NCBI GenBank assembly: GCA_031263525.1
Contig: JAISFP010000295.1
Coordinates: 1-45,505 of the forward strand
DNA length: 45,505 nt
Source of the DNA: Deltaproteobacteria bacterium
GTDB taxonomy: Bacteria; Desulfobacterota; Desulfarculia; Adiutricales; Adiutricaceae
Reading direction: 5' to 3'
Shown: positions 27,037-38,074 of the stretch, in pieces
Layout: each line of letters starts with the position of its first letter
Numbering within the stretch: the stretch's first letter is position 1
Notes under the pieces: generated by a model
Database searches by the model: none
What the model was told of the DNA's origin: nothing
What the model saw: only the letters and a program-made list of their open reading frames with translations
Made by a program: the position numbers and the translations under genes

Positions 27037-28554
27037 TTGCCGGCTTTCGAGGAAATCGAGGACCCCGCAATCAGGGTCCGGGAGAGGGGAGGGAGGCTTC
27101 TCGTGGCGGGGGGCGCCGCGAGGGATCTCGCAATAAGGCACATTCACGGGCGCTCGAGGCCATTCCCGGAGGGAGGTGATCTCGACCTGGTGGTCTTCGG
27201 GCTGGACCTGGAAGGGATACTCGCGGCAGCGGGCTCTCCAGTGTCGGGCGGGCCCCCGGCAAGGATCGTGTGGAGGCTCGCGGGAGACCGCGACTCCCGG
27301 AGGACCGCGCTCGTCACGTTCAGGCGCGGGGGAGTCCGCATGGAGGCCATGGCCCCCCGCTCGGATGGGCCGGTGACTGGCTCGGGCTCCTCGTCCGCGA
27401 GTGCCTTCGGCGGCCTGGAGTCCGTCCCGTTCTCGGACGGGGCGCTGGCCGGGGACGCCGGGTTCCGCGACTTCACCGTGAACGCCCTCTACTTCGATCC
27501 CCTCGAGCGGAGGTTCCTGGACCCCCTGGGCAGTGGCCTTGACGACGTGAGGAGCGGGTTCGTCAGGCCCGTGTCGCCCGGCTCGATCCCCGCCGATCCC
27601 GTGAGGATGCTCCGGGCCATGGCGCTCGTCTCCCGGAGGCCGTTCGCGGCATCCTCGCAGCTTCTCGACCAGGTCCGTGCCTCAGCCGGCATGCTGGACC
27701 GCTCGTGCCCCGAGCGATTCTGGCCGGAGTGGAGGCGGGCGGCCGAGGGGAGCTGGCCTCACCTGGGGCTCAGGTTCCTGGAGGAGAGCGGGCTCATAGC
27801 CCGCTTCCCAGAGCTGGACGTCCTGCGGGGCCTCCAGCAGTACCACACCTTCCACCCTGAAGGGAGCGTCTGGAACCACACGGTGCTGGTGGTCCAGGCG
27901 ATGTCCAGGCTGCCCCTTCCGCCCTCCTCCGACAGGGCGGCCCTGGTCATGACCGCCCTCCTGCACGACGTGGGCAAGGCCCAGGCCGCCAGGGCCGCGC
28001 AGGCCGCCCCCTCCAGCGGCATGATCCTCTACCCGGACCACGCGGCCCTGGGCGCACCCGTGGCCAGGGCCTTCATGAGGAGGGTGGAGGCCCCGGACCG
28101 CACGGCCCGCGCGGTGTCCAAGCTCACGGCCAGGCACATGGACTCCGCCTTCAGGACGCTCACGCCCGGCAGGCTCAGGTGGATCGCCCGCGAGCTCGCC
28201 CCCGAGGCTGACCTCAGGGACTTCTGGGCGATATGCGCCGCCGACTGGAACGGGCGCAGCCCCTGGCCCGAGGAGTACCCCTGGAGCCTGGAGGAGTTCC
28301 TGGAGCCCGTGCGCGGGGAGGCCGGCCCCCCCGCCGATCTCGTGAACGGAAGCGAGCTCATGGCCTCCTTCGGCATACCCGAGGGCCCGGAGGTGGGCAG
28401 GCTCCTGAAGCTTGTCCGGCACGAGCACGACGAGGGCCGCGTGGACACCCGCGAGGGCGCCCTGGACTTCTTGGCGGGCCTGCTCCGCCACGAGGCGTCC
28501 GGCATCCGGGGCTTCGAACCCGCCGCCGGGGCGGCGGACGGGATCCCCGCCTGA
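27037..28554 (+). CDS. tRNA nucleotidyltransferase / poly(A) polymerase family protein with HD domain
   Basis: A 505-residue class II nucleotidyltransferase that adds CCA or A residues to RNA 3' ends. The head domain shows LLVAGGAARDL (21-31, family GGxVRD) and the metal-binding GGDLDLVV (46-53, DxD). These are followed by RDFTVNALYFDP (near 147) and the neck-type PVRMLRAMALVSR. A C-terminal HD phosphohydrolase domain has ALLHDVGKAQ (HD at 310-311) and an upstream WNHTVLVVQAM, as in the long bacterial enzymes with added phosphatase activity. Sequence alone does not separate CCA-adding enzyme from poly(A) polymerase. TTG 27037 is the best in-frame start seen (GGAAG 10 nt upstream, mediocre). 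The chromosomal GC-rich codon pattern applies. Confidence 0.82.
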   Translation: MPAFEEIEDPAIRVRERGGRLLVAGGAARDLAIRHIHGRSRPFPEGGDLDLVVFGLDLEGILAAAGSPVSGGPPARIVWRLAGDRDSRRTALVTFRRGGVRMEAMAPRSDGPVTGSGSSSASAFGGLESVPFSDGALAGDAGFRDFTVNALYFDPLERRFLDPLGSGLDDVRSGFVRPVSPGSIPADPVRMLRAMALVSRRPFAASSQLLDQVRASAGMLDRSCPERFWPEWRRAAEGSWPHLGLRFLEESGLIARFPELDVLRGLQQYHTFHPEGSVWNHTVLVVQAMSRLPLPPSSDRAALVMTALLHDVGKAQAARAAQAAPSSGMILYPDHAALGAPVARAFMRRVEAPDRTARAVSKLTARHMDSAFRTLTPGRLRWIARELAPEADLRDFWAICAADWNGRSPWPEEYPWSLEEFLEPVRGEAGPPADLVNGSELMASFGIPEGPEVGRLLKLVRHEHDEGRVDTREGALDFLAGLLRHEASGIRGFEPAAGAADGIPA

Positions 28555-29542
28555 CGCTCGTCATCGCCCCGGATTGGAGCGGAGTGGAAAGGTCCGGAAA
28601 GGTCCGGAACGAGAAATGCCTCTGTCTGGATCGGCAGGCAAGGTGAGGTTGCGCCTTGCGCAAGGGCACTGCTCCTTCGGCCTCCGGGCGGCGGCGGGCT
28701 TCCGGACAAGAACATGCCAGTTTCCCGGAATCCCGGAATCCCGGAACATCAAGCATGAAATTTAATTCATTTTCATCAGCAATGTTGCGCAACATAACGT
28801 TAATGACACGTTCATCATGAACTGCCGGAGTCAAGGCCCGTGAAAGGAGCGGCATGGCGGGTGAGGTCAGTCATGAAATTCTTCAAACATTTCCATGGCA
28901 ATGCAAAGACTGAGCGAGACTTGGGACTTGAGATGCACAGTCATAATCCCAACTGGAATTGTAACTGTTCAGCCTGGCCGGTGTAAACAACATAAGGCAG
29001 CGAAATATCGGCTAACTGTCAGTTTTATACTATTTGAGGATACAGCGAGCCAATGGCAGCAGTAAGGAAAAATTATTGTTCACCATTAAATTTAATTGCT
29101 GATTATAAATAATTATAAGCGTTTCATCATATTCATTCTCTTTGGAAAACTTGAGAATAATCATTGAAAATTCTGTTGGCAAATAGCACGATAAAGAAGC
29201 GAAGGGTAGACCCAGAGCCCTCAAATAATGATTTCTGGTGAACCGCCTTGAAAGTTTCGATGATGACAGCCAGGCTTGAGGTCACCTTCAGTTTGTATTA
29301 CAATGCAATCAAAGCGGAACGGTCATCTCAATGCCGTCTGACGCAAGGCCCTCCTCGTCCGCTGAGACGCTGTCGTCAGATATCGCCTGCCGCTGTCCTG
29401 CCGCGCTCCTCTCCATGCGGAGCGACGGGACGCTCCCGCCGGGACACTTGCCTCTCCGGGATCCGGGGAGCTCTGTTTCCGGCATGACTGAAAAGAACAC
29501 GATTCAAGCCGCCAGAAGTCCTGGCAAACGGAGGTATTTCTC
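28555..29542. other. Intergenic, no firm gene
   Basis: Contains a perfect 14-bp palindrome ATGTTGCGCAACAT (28782-28795) next to TAACGTTA, a possible operator. A 19-codon frame starts at about 28854 with a good site (AAAGGAG), reading MAGEVSHEILQTFPWQCKD. It is too short to call. GTAACTGTTCAG near 28959 is a stray element A end. The rest is AT-rich and featureless. Confidence 0.4.
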
Positions 29543-30103
29543 ATGGGGACGGCTGAAAGCCCTTCAAAACTCAGGAAATGGCCGGCCATTGCGATTTTTC
29601 CTGCGGCACTCGCTGCCGCCGCAGTCCTTGCTCCCGTTTATGCGGTAGTGTCGCTCTATATACCAAGATCCTGGCATGTCCTCAATCCCGTGTTCGTCGT
29701 ATGTTACGGCATATTTGTCGGATTTTGCGCGAACAAGTTCCATAGGGCTGCGCCGGCTTTCAAGCTCTTCAAGGCGGCGTTTCTGGCACTCGCAGGTGCC
29801 TGGGTCGGTTTCGCGGTCTCATGGGCATGCTGGATCGGGCTTTTCAGCGAGTTCGGGCTGAGCTCTCCCGGCTTTTCGGCGGTCTTTGGGTTCGCGTTCG
29901 ATCCGCGAGGCTGGATCGGATTCCTGACTCATCCAGGGACCGCTCTGGACGTCCTGGTGAGAGAAAACTGCCTCCTGTACGTCTGGAGGCTCCGTGCTTT
30001 TGGCGTTTGCGATTCATATGTTTTTCCAATTGCCAGCTGGGCAATCGAATTCGTCCTCTTCACGTTAGGTGTTTTTGGACGGACCACATATTCGGACTGG
30101 TAA
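29543..30103 (+). CDS. Small four-helix membrane protein of unknown function
   Basis: A 186-residue protein I do not recognise. Four hydrophobic spans are visible at about 15-38, 47-66, 76-102 and 160-181. The two middle spans end in Trp-rich segments (SWACWIGLF), and the long loop 105-158 contains FDPRGWIGFLTHPGTALDVLVRE. The ATG follows GGAGG with an 8-nt gap. Base composition is intermediate between the AT-rich islands and the GC-rich core. It stands alone, 1 kb after the nucleotidyltransferase and convergent with the repeat-protein gene. No function is proposed. Confidence 0.7.
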   Translation: MGTAESPSKLRKWPAIAIFPAALAAAAVLAPVYAVVSLYIPRSWHVLNPVFVVCYGIFVGFCANKFHRAAPAFKLFKAAFLALAGAWVGFAVSWACWIGLFSEFGLSSPGFSAVFGFAFDPRGWIGFLTHPGTALDVLVRENCLLYVWRLRAFGVCDSYVFPIASWAIEFVLFTLGVFGRTTYSDW

Positions 30104-30206
30104 ACAAATGCTTGTCGGCACGAGACGGGGTGCCTGCAAACGTCAAGAAGAACTATGCAGTTTTAAGATTTCAAAAGGACGGATTCCAAATGCCTCCTGC
30201 CGTCTG

Positions 30207-30250
30207 AAAGCAGGGGAGTCACTCTCTGAATCCAGAAAGTCCCCGCTTTG
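30207..30250 (+). terminator. Hairpin after membrane-protein gene
   Basis: AAAGCAGGGGA and TCCCCGCTTT pair around an inner stem ACTCTCTG/CAGAAAGT. There is no T-tract on either side, so a termination role is only possible. Confidence 0.35.
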
Positions 30251-30855
30251 GGCCGGCGTGGCCAGTCTTTGAAACTCTGGGCTCTCCATGGTTGCCTTCT
30301 TCCGGTTCACGCACGGTATTGCTGCGTGACCGGCGCAACCCAACCTGTGAAAGAATGAGGAAAATACAAATTCTTGTTCAGGAATGAAAAAATTTAATTA
30401 TTATTTTATGATTAGAAATTTTATTTATTGCTTTATAATTAAGAATTAGTATTTGTTTTAAGTTGATTAAATTTTAATCCTTGATATACAACGAAATAAA
30501 TTTAAATCTTATATCTTGAAATTCAAAAAATAATATTAATGTTAAACAATGGAAATAGTTTAATCCATGTTACACAAAGGAAAAATTTAAATTAATATTT
30601 AATAATAAAAATAATTTAAAATGATAATTCCTGAATGCTATATAGACATCGTCGAATTTTCATGATAGAGGCTCACCGCCTGACCTATGGATTTAGTTAG
30701 GACATGGCCTCCTGTCGGCTCCCGGCATATCCCCTGCTCGCGGCTCCCTGCCGGCCCATGCTTTTCGCAAGGACACGGTTTGCTGCCGGGCCAAGAGCTT
30801 TCGGCCCGGCATTCCCGCCGGAGACTCCCGCCCGTCTCTGAACCCGGGGCTGTCC
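30251..30855. other. AT-rich intergenic, no gene seen
   Basis: 30360-30640 is overwhelmingly A/T with runs such as AAATTTAAATTAATATTTAA; 30690 on is GC-rich. No replication-initiator boxes or genes are recognised. Confidence 0.45.
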
Positions 30856-33312
30856 CTACGGTCGGACCAGCCCCCGCGTCCTGAAAACGTATCCGGCCTG
30901 CCGCGCAGCCCGGACTATCCCAGGGCCGTGCCGTGCCGCCGCCTCCTCCTCGGAAAGGCCACGCGGGAGGGCCCCGCATCTAACCGCTACGGCGGCCACG
31001 GTCCTGCCGGAACGGTCGGCCATGGTCCAGCGTCCGAAACCTTCCGGCATGCCGCCGCGCCTCGCGAGCTCGTGAGCAACTGTCCAGCCCCGCGAGTCGG
31101 CGAGCTCCCAGAGCGCGGCGCCTCCGGGACATTTTGAGGGAAACCCTTCGGGGAGAGTGCCGGCCCTGGCGGCCGAGTGGGCCACGGTGCGGCCCCCCGC
31201 GTCCGCAAGCGCCCAGGCAGAGAATTCCGCTGGAAGGGTCCCGGCCTTCGCGGCGACGTGCGCGACGGTGCGTCCGTAGCGATCGGCAGTCTCCCAGCCG
31301 GCAAAGCCTGCCGGCAGGGTCCCCTTCTCTGCGGCGGCGTGCGCGACAGTGCGGCCGTCTCGGTCGGCATTCTCCCAGCCAGAGAATCCGGCTGGCAGGA
31401 GCCCCCTCTCGGCAGCGAGGCGGGCGACGCTCCGGCCCCTGCCGTCGGCGAGGGTCCAGGCGTCGAAACCTTCCGGGAGAAGGCCTGCGGTGAGGGCCCA
31501 GTGGGCGACCGTCCTGCCGTCATGGTCCCTGAGCTCCCACCGCCTGAAGTTAGCCGGGAGATGCCCCTTCATGGCCGCCAGGTGGGCGACGGTCCTTCCC
31601 AGGCCGTCGGCGAGCTCCCAGTCCGAGAAGTTCTCAGGGAGACAGCCCGCCTTCGCGGCGACGTGGACCACGGTCTGGCCCGATCCGTCAGCGAGTCCCC
31701 ACAGAGCGAAATCTTCGGGAAGCGTCCTGGCACGTGCAGCCTCGTGGGCCACGGTCCAGCCTTGGGTGTCGGCGAGCTCCCACTGCCCGAAGCCTTCGGG
31801 AAGAGTCCCGGCACATGCCGCCTCGTGGGCGACCGTCCTCCCGCAGGCGTCCGCCAAGCCCCACATGCCGAACCCTTCGGGGAGACCGGCTTTCCCGGCC
31901 TGGACGTGGGCCACGGTCCGTCCTTCCGAGTCGCTCGTCTCCCACGCGTCGAAGCCGGGCGGAAGGCACCAGGCCTCCGCAGCTTCGTGGGCGACAGTCG
32001 TGCCGTCAATGTCTGCGAGCGACCAGTCGCTGAAGTCGTCCGGAAGACATCCGCCGTAAGCGGCCAGGTGGGCCACGGTCCTGCCCCGGCTGTTCGCGAG
32101 CGCCCAGTCCGAAAAGCCGGACGGGACCGTTCCGCCTAGCGCGGCCGCGTGCAGGACGGTCCCTCCGTCCCCGTCGAGCATGTCCCAGAGTCCGAAATCT
32201 TCCGGGAGCTTTCCCGCCGTGGCGGCCTCGTGGGCGACGCTCCAGCCATTGTGATCGCGGACCCTCCAGAGATCCAGGCCGGCGGGGAGCGTGCCCTTCC
32301 GGGCGGCAACATGGGCCACGGTCGTGCCGTCGCGGTCCTCCAGGTCCCACATCCCGAAGCCTTCCGGGAGATTCCCGCTTTCTGCCGCATCATGCGCCAC
32401 GGAGCGTCCCTGTAAGTCACGGATCCCCCATGCGGAGAACTCCGGCGGCAGGTGGCCGTTTTCCGCCGCGACATGGGCCACGCTCTCCCATGAACCGGCA
32501 CCTATCTCCCAGCGGTCGAAGCCGGGAGGGAGCGTCCCAGCCTCGGCCGCGGCATGCGCGACTGTCCGTCCGCAGCAGTCGCATATTTCCCACTCGCCGA
32601 AACTGTCAGGCAGACAGCCACCGGAGGCCGCGTCGTGGGCGACGGTGATACCGTTGCGCCTCGCGAGTTTCCAGTCGGAGAAACCCTCGGGCAGCCGCCC
32701 GCCCAGCGCGGCTGCGTGCCAAACGGTCATCCCGTCCGCGTCGGTCATGTCGAAGCGCCCGAACCCTTCCGGCAGCCAGCCGCCCCTGGCCGCGGCGTGG
32801 GCGACCGTGTATCCCGAGGCGTCCGCAGTCTCCCAGCCGTCAAACCCCGGAGGGAGGATGCCGCCCCTTGCCGCCGAGTGCCACACCGTGCGACCGGTGT
32901 CGTCGGCCAGATCCCATCTGTCGAAACCCGGCGGAAGGTGGCCGCCCTCCGCTCCGGCATGCCACACGGTGCGCCCGTGACTGTCCGCCGCGTCCCAGCG
33001 GTCGAATCCGGGAGGAAGAAGGCCCCTGGGAGCAGCCAGATGGGCGACCGTCACGCCCCCGAGCCCGATGAGCCAGCCGTCGAATCCATCCGGCAGCCGC
33101 CCTGCGGCAGCGGCTTCGTGGGCGACGCTCCAGCTCTCGGCGTCCTCGAGGGTCCACTGCGAGAAGCCTTCCGGGAGCTTTCCTGCCTTCGCCGCGGCAT
33201 GCGCCGCCGTACGGCCGAAGCGGTCCCGCAGATCCCACAGGGAGAAGCCGTCTGGGAGGGTCCCCTCCCTGGCCATCCTGAAAATATCGCTTATGGTCTT
33301 TCCCTGCGGCAT
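30856..33312 (-). CDS. Protein of 28 ankyrin-like 27-residue repeats
   Basis: An 818-residue protein made almost wholly of repeats. After a lead MPQGKTISDIFRMAREGTLPDGF, 28 units follow, consensus GRTVAHxAAxxGxLPxGF then xxWxLADxx. All are 27 residues except unit 26, which carries an 8-residue insertion (PSKCPGGA). The TVAHxAA and GxLP elements resemble the ankyrin TPLHxAAxxGH core, but the unit is shorter than the 33-residue norm. It should form a solenoid for protein binding. No signal peptide, membrane span or enzymatic domain is seen, so it is probably cytosolic or delivered by an unseen secretion system. ATG 33312 has GGAGGAG 11 nt upstream; the frame extends 19 codons further without a better site. 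Units are too diverged at DNA level to be a recent expansion. It has GC-rich, chromosomal-type codon use. Confidence 0.85.
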   Translation of the reverse strand: MPQGKTISDIFRMAREGTLPDGFSLWDLRDRFGRTAAHAAAKAGKLPEGFSQWTLEDAESWSVAHEAAAAGRLPDGFDGWLIGLGGVTVAHLAAPRGLLPPGFDRWDAADSHGRTVWHAGAEGGHLPPGFDRWDLADDTGRTVWHSAARGGILPPGFDGWETADASGYTVAHAAARGGWLPEGFGRFDMTDADGMTVWHAAALGGRLPEGFSDWKLARRNGITVAHDAASGGCLPDSFGEWEICDCCGRTVAHAAAEAGTLPPGFDRWEIGAGSWESVAHVAAENGHLPPEFSAWGIRDLQGRSVAHDAAESGNLPEGFGMWDLEDRDGTTVAHVAARKGTLPAGLDLWRVRDHNGWSVAHEAATAGKLPEDFGLWDMLDGDGGTVLHAAALGGTVPSGFSDWALANSRGRTVAHLAAYGGCLPDDFSDWSLADIDGTTVAHEAAEAWCLPPGFDAWETSDSEGRTVAHVQAGKAGLPEGFGMWGLADACGRTVAHEAACAGTLPEGFGQWELADTQGWTVAHEAARARTLPEDFALWGLADGSGQTVVHVAAKAGCLPENFSDWELADGLGRTVAHLAAMKGHLPANFRRWELRDHDGRTVAHWALTAGLLPEGFDAWTLADGRGRSVARLAAERGLLPAGFSGWENADRDGRTVAHAAAEKGTLPAGFAGWETADRYGRTVAHVAAKAGTLPAEFSAWALADAGGRTVAHSAARAGTLPEGFPSKCPGGAALWELADSRGWTVAHELARRGGMPEGFGRWTMADRSGRTVAAVAVRCGALPRGLSEEEAAARHGPGIVRAARQAGYVFRTRGLVRP

Positions 33313-33757
33313 CGCCTTTTCGGCTCCTCCCTCGCTGGCCTGTTTCCGAAGAACGGAGATACACGGCACGGCGGGCCCCGTCCGTGACCCTGGATTCCGT
33401 CTGGGGCTTGCCTTTTTTCGGCAACCTGGTCCTTCGGCATATAGGCTGATAAATTTTAAGCGCTTCGTAACATTCGCCGACCGCTCCCCGTTTCAGCGAG
33501 TCTATCACGCTTGGGCCTGAAGCCGCAATGTGGATCGTCCGGCTTTTCCGCTCGTGGCTGCCTTTCAACGGGCAACCCTCCGAAATCTTGAGGTGATCTG
33601 GCCGAAGCCAGGTCAGATCTGAGCCGCCGCATTCCGTAGCAGGGGCCGGGGCTAATGCAGTCATTCAGTCTTATTTGTTGCATGTGCTAACCTTATAGCG
33701 GATGCATGCCCATTATCTGAATAAATTTTATGTCAAATGTTTCATGTCGCCTGACGG
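33313..33757. other. Intergenic, no gene seen
   Basis: Upstream side of the repeat-protein gene. Moderately GC-rich to 33660, then AT-rich. No promoter stands out. Confidence 0.4.
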
Positions 33758-33915
33758 TTATTACGAGTTCGGTTACATGTAATAATTTTGGCTATCGTTC
33801 CAGGTGTGAGAAATCAGTGCAGGACCACAGATCTGGTATCTCTTTGCCATGACTCGCTTCCATAATGTGGGAAAAGATTTCAACATTTTCTAATATTTAT
33901 CCGGAAGCGTAATAA
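33758..33915 (-). mobile_element. Element D copy 2 (inverted relative to copy 1)
   Basis: The ends TTATTACGAGTTCGGTTACATG and ATTTATCCGGAAGCGTAATAA mirror those of 23516-23672 in reverse order. The two copies bracket a 10.4-kb block in inverted orientation. Confidence 0.7.
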
Positions 33916-34129
33916 CATCACGCGTCATGTCTTGATTTTCGTAATCCTGTGAGCCGGTCAGTTGCACGGGCGTGTCAGATAAGGAACATGATCCCTCAGG
34001 GGAGGCAGTGCCGACGACTTGTGCGGCTCGCTGTTGTCTGCGGAATCCCCAACCATTGAATTCGCCCGGCTGCAACTGTCGGCGCAAGACAGCCCCATAT
34101 GTCGCCCTGACCTTTCAGGCGGTCCTGAA

Positions 34130-35340
34130 TCAACGTCGTTCATTTTGGATAAGTGTTTCATCAGTTTGGGAAAGCCGTTCCAGCTCGGACTGAATTTCTT
34201 CCAGCCGGGTAACGCTCCCGATATTTATCGACGAAAGCGTCAGACGGAAGCCCATGTCGTCTCTCTTGGCAGCGCCGGTACGGAAGAAGAAAGGTTGCTC
34301 GTCCCGGGCTCCGGGAAGGATTCCAAAGATGTGTGACCTGAAGCTTCCTCCCTTCAGCACGAAACCCCCTGCAGAGCCGTGAAGGCGGTTCCCGACAACT
34401 ATCCTGTACGGATCGCCTGTCATCTCGGAGACGTTGCCCGCAGTGTCGTACAGGCCTGCAGGGTTTGGTTTCCGTCTTGCTATTATTGACGGGGCAGTAA
34501 GCACAGGAGAGTTGTGGTTGGAGAAGACGGAGTAATCATCCATACCTTCTCCTTCGAAGATGGGAAAGAAATCCAGTATGGACATTTCCTCACTGGAGAC
34601 CCGGTGTCCTCCCCTGGCGGCGTACTCCCACTCGTCTTCGGTGGGCAGCCGGATCTGTCCCACAGCCCTCGGGTCATCTTTGTTGGAGGGGAGCGAGTCG
34701 GGCGAGTTTTCGAGCACCCACTCCATGAGGCTAGCGTCGAAGGACTGCGCGTCGTGCCATGAGATGCCTGTCTTGGGAAGCATTGCGGTTCTGGCGTCGA
34801 AGGGGCAAACTTTCTTCATTATGGCGTCCCATTGCGCCACTGTAACCTCATACTTTCCTATCAGGTAGAGCTGGCGGGAGTTTTTGTCCTGCAAGGCCGC
34901 TGGCATACCGGCTGCTGCCGTCGCGCGGTAGCTCTCGGGCAGATCTTCCAAGGCCAGCGCTGCTCCCACATAGGTGCAATGGCGTCTGTCGAGGGAAGTG
35001 TTTTTGCTTTCATCAAGGTTATCAGGTCCTAAATAACATGCCTCTCGGTCAGGTACCCCCTTCCAAGGATGAAGATCGGCCTGAAGGCCATGGACAGATT
35101 GCAGGGCATCGGCAGGACGAAGTCGTCGTCGGCCGGCTTCGGGTTCCATGCATCGGCAGGGGTGATCGGGTTGGTTCTGCGAATTTGTGCCGTTGCCGTA
35201 TGGGTTGCGGCCAGGAACGTGACGGCAGCGGCAACGGCGGCTAACGCCAGTGTTAACGTCATCGAGAGGGATGCGGACGGATGGCTTTCGGCTTGGCAGA
35301 TGTGTCTGTACGAGGGCGTTACGTGCTTGGGCGAAAGCAT
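34130..35340 (-). pseudogene. Frameshifted formylglycine-generating-enzyme (SUMF1) family gene
   Basis: Two minus-strand frames join into one protein of about 403 residues. Frame one (35340-35029) starts at ATG after GAAAGG (9-nt gap). It has a hydrophobic export signal (LTLALAAVAAAVTFLAATHTATA) and then PADDDFVLPMPCNLSMAFRPIFILG, ending at TAG 35029-35031. Frame two resumes LGPDNLDESKN and carries the FGE-sulfatase fold motifs GKYEVTVAQWDAIM, ISWHDAQSFDASLMEWV, IRLPTEDEWEYAARGG, GLYDTAGNVSEMTGDPYRI, LKGGSFRS and MGFRLTL, then a short coiled tail. Adding one T in the T-run at 35029-35034 restores the frame exactly. Members modify sulfatases or act as exported binding or adaptor domains; which applies here is unknown. 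It may be a real loss, a sequencing error or a -1 frameshift. No canonical slippery heptamer is present. Confidence 0.78.
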
Positions 35341-35503
35341 GGCAGTTGACCTTTCGACGGCTGTGGGAATTGGGCTCGTTGTGGCGATGCCTGGCTGGAA
35401 TCGTACGAGACTCGTTTTTTATTGTTCTAACTTATGCCGTTACACAATGGGAGTCAATACCTTTTTTAGACTTTCGAGGATGTTCATGACGGGCTTCCTG
35501 TCC

Positions 35504-36575
35504 GGCCTCCTTCCTCCGTTTCGGCCTCCTTCCCCCGTTCCGGCCTCCTTCCCCCGTTCCGGCCTCCTTCCTCCGGCCCCGCCTCCTTCCCCCGGCCCTG
35601 GCTCCTTCCCCCGGTCCGGCCTCCTTCCCCCGGCCCTGGCTCCTTCCCCCGGTCCGGCCTCCTTCCTCCGGTCCATTCTCCTTCCTCCGTTACGGCCTCC
35701 TTCCCCCGGCCCTGGCTCCTTCCCCCGGTCCGGCCTCCTTCCCCCGGGCCGGCCTCCTTCCTCCGGTCCATTCTCCTTCCTCCGCCACTGGCTTCTTCCA
35801 CCGGCCACGACTCCTCCCCCCGTTCCGGCCTCCTTCCGCCCGCCCCGCCTCCTTCCTCCGGTTCCGGCCTTCTTCCCAGTTCTGGCCTCCTTCCCCCGGC
35901 TCTGGCTCTTTCCTCCGGTCCGGCTTCTGTTCCAAGGTCTCGCCTCCTTCCCCCGGCCCTGGGTCCTTTCCCCCGCCCCGCCTCCTTCCCCCGGGTCCGG
36001 CCTCCTTCCCCCGGCCCTGGCTTCTTTCACCGGCCACGCCTCCTCTCCCCGGTCCGGCCTCCGGCCCCCGGCCCGGCCTTCTTCCCCCGGCCCGGCCTAC
36101 TTCGCCCGTTCCGGCCTCCTTCCCCCGTACCGGCCTCCTTCCCCCGTACCGGCCTCCTTCCTCCGGTTCGGCCTCTGTTCCGAGGTCTCGCCTCCTTCCC
36201 CCGTTTCGGCCTCTGTTCCGAGTGCTCGCCTCCTTCCCCCGTTCCGGCCTCTGTTCCGAGTGCTCGCCTCCTTCCCCCGTTCCGGCCTCTGTTCCGAGGT
36301 ATCGTCTCCTTCCCCCGTTCCGGCCTCTGTTCCGAGGTATCGTCTCCTTCCCCCGTTCCGGCCTCTGTTCCGAGGTCTCGCCTCCGTTCCCAGGTCCGGC
36401 CTCTGTTCCGAGGTATCGCCTCCGTTCCCAGGTCCGTCCTCTGTTCCGAGGTCTCGCCTCCGTTCCCAGGTCCGGCCTCTGTTCCGAGGTCTCTCCTCCG
36501 TTCCCCGTTCCGGCCTCTGTTCCGAGGTCTCGCCTCCGTTCCCAGGTCCGGCCTCTTTCACCAGGTCCTGCCTCA
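35504..36575 (+). repeat. 19-bp minisatellite, about 56 units
   Basis: Units of GGCCTCCTTCCCCCGTTCC type repeat head to tail with a 19-bp period. From about 36170 on the units alternate between GGCCTCTGTTCCGAGGTCT and GCCTCCGTTCCCAGGTCC types, giving a 38-bp pair. The plus strand is strongly pyrimidine-rich, the minus strand purine (G)-rich. Because 19 is not a multiple of three, all frames remain open and encode 19-residue peptide repeats; I treat these as artefacts. The block ends about 140 bp before the purA promoter. Confidence 0.92.
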
Positions 36576-36661
36576 GTCCATGGCCCTGGCAAAGTCGGGT
36601 GGGGATACCGTCACTTGGGTGGCTGGCGGCTCATCCCGCTGCCTTAGTGTCCGGGTCGTGA

Positions 36662-38074
<1,413 letters not shown>

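Noticed and set aside
30360-30640. AT-rich block as a replication origin
   Set aside because: No DnaA-box clusters and no dnaA, dnaN or parAB neighbours.
35069-36661. 530-codon plus-strand frame of Pro/Ser repeats and 300-codon minus-strand frame of Gly/Arg/Glu repeats
   Set aside because: The frames stay open because the 19-bp unit lacks stop codons in these phases; opposite strands and other phases are open as well, and no signal or domain is present outside the repeat.
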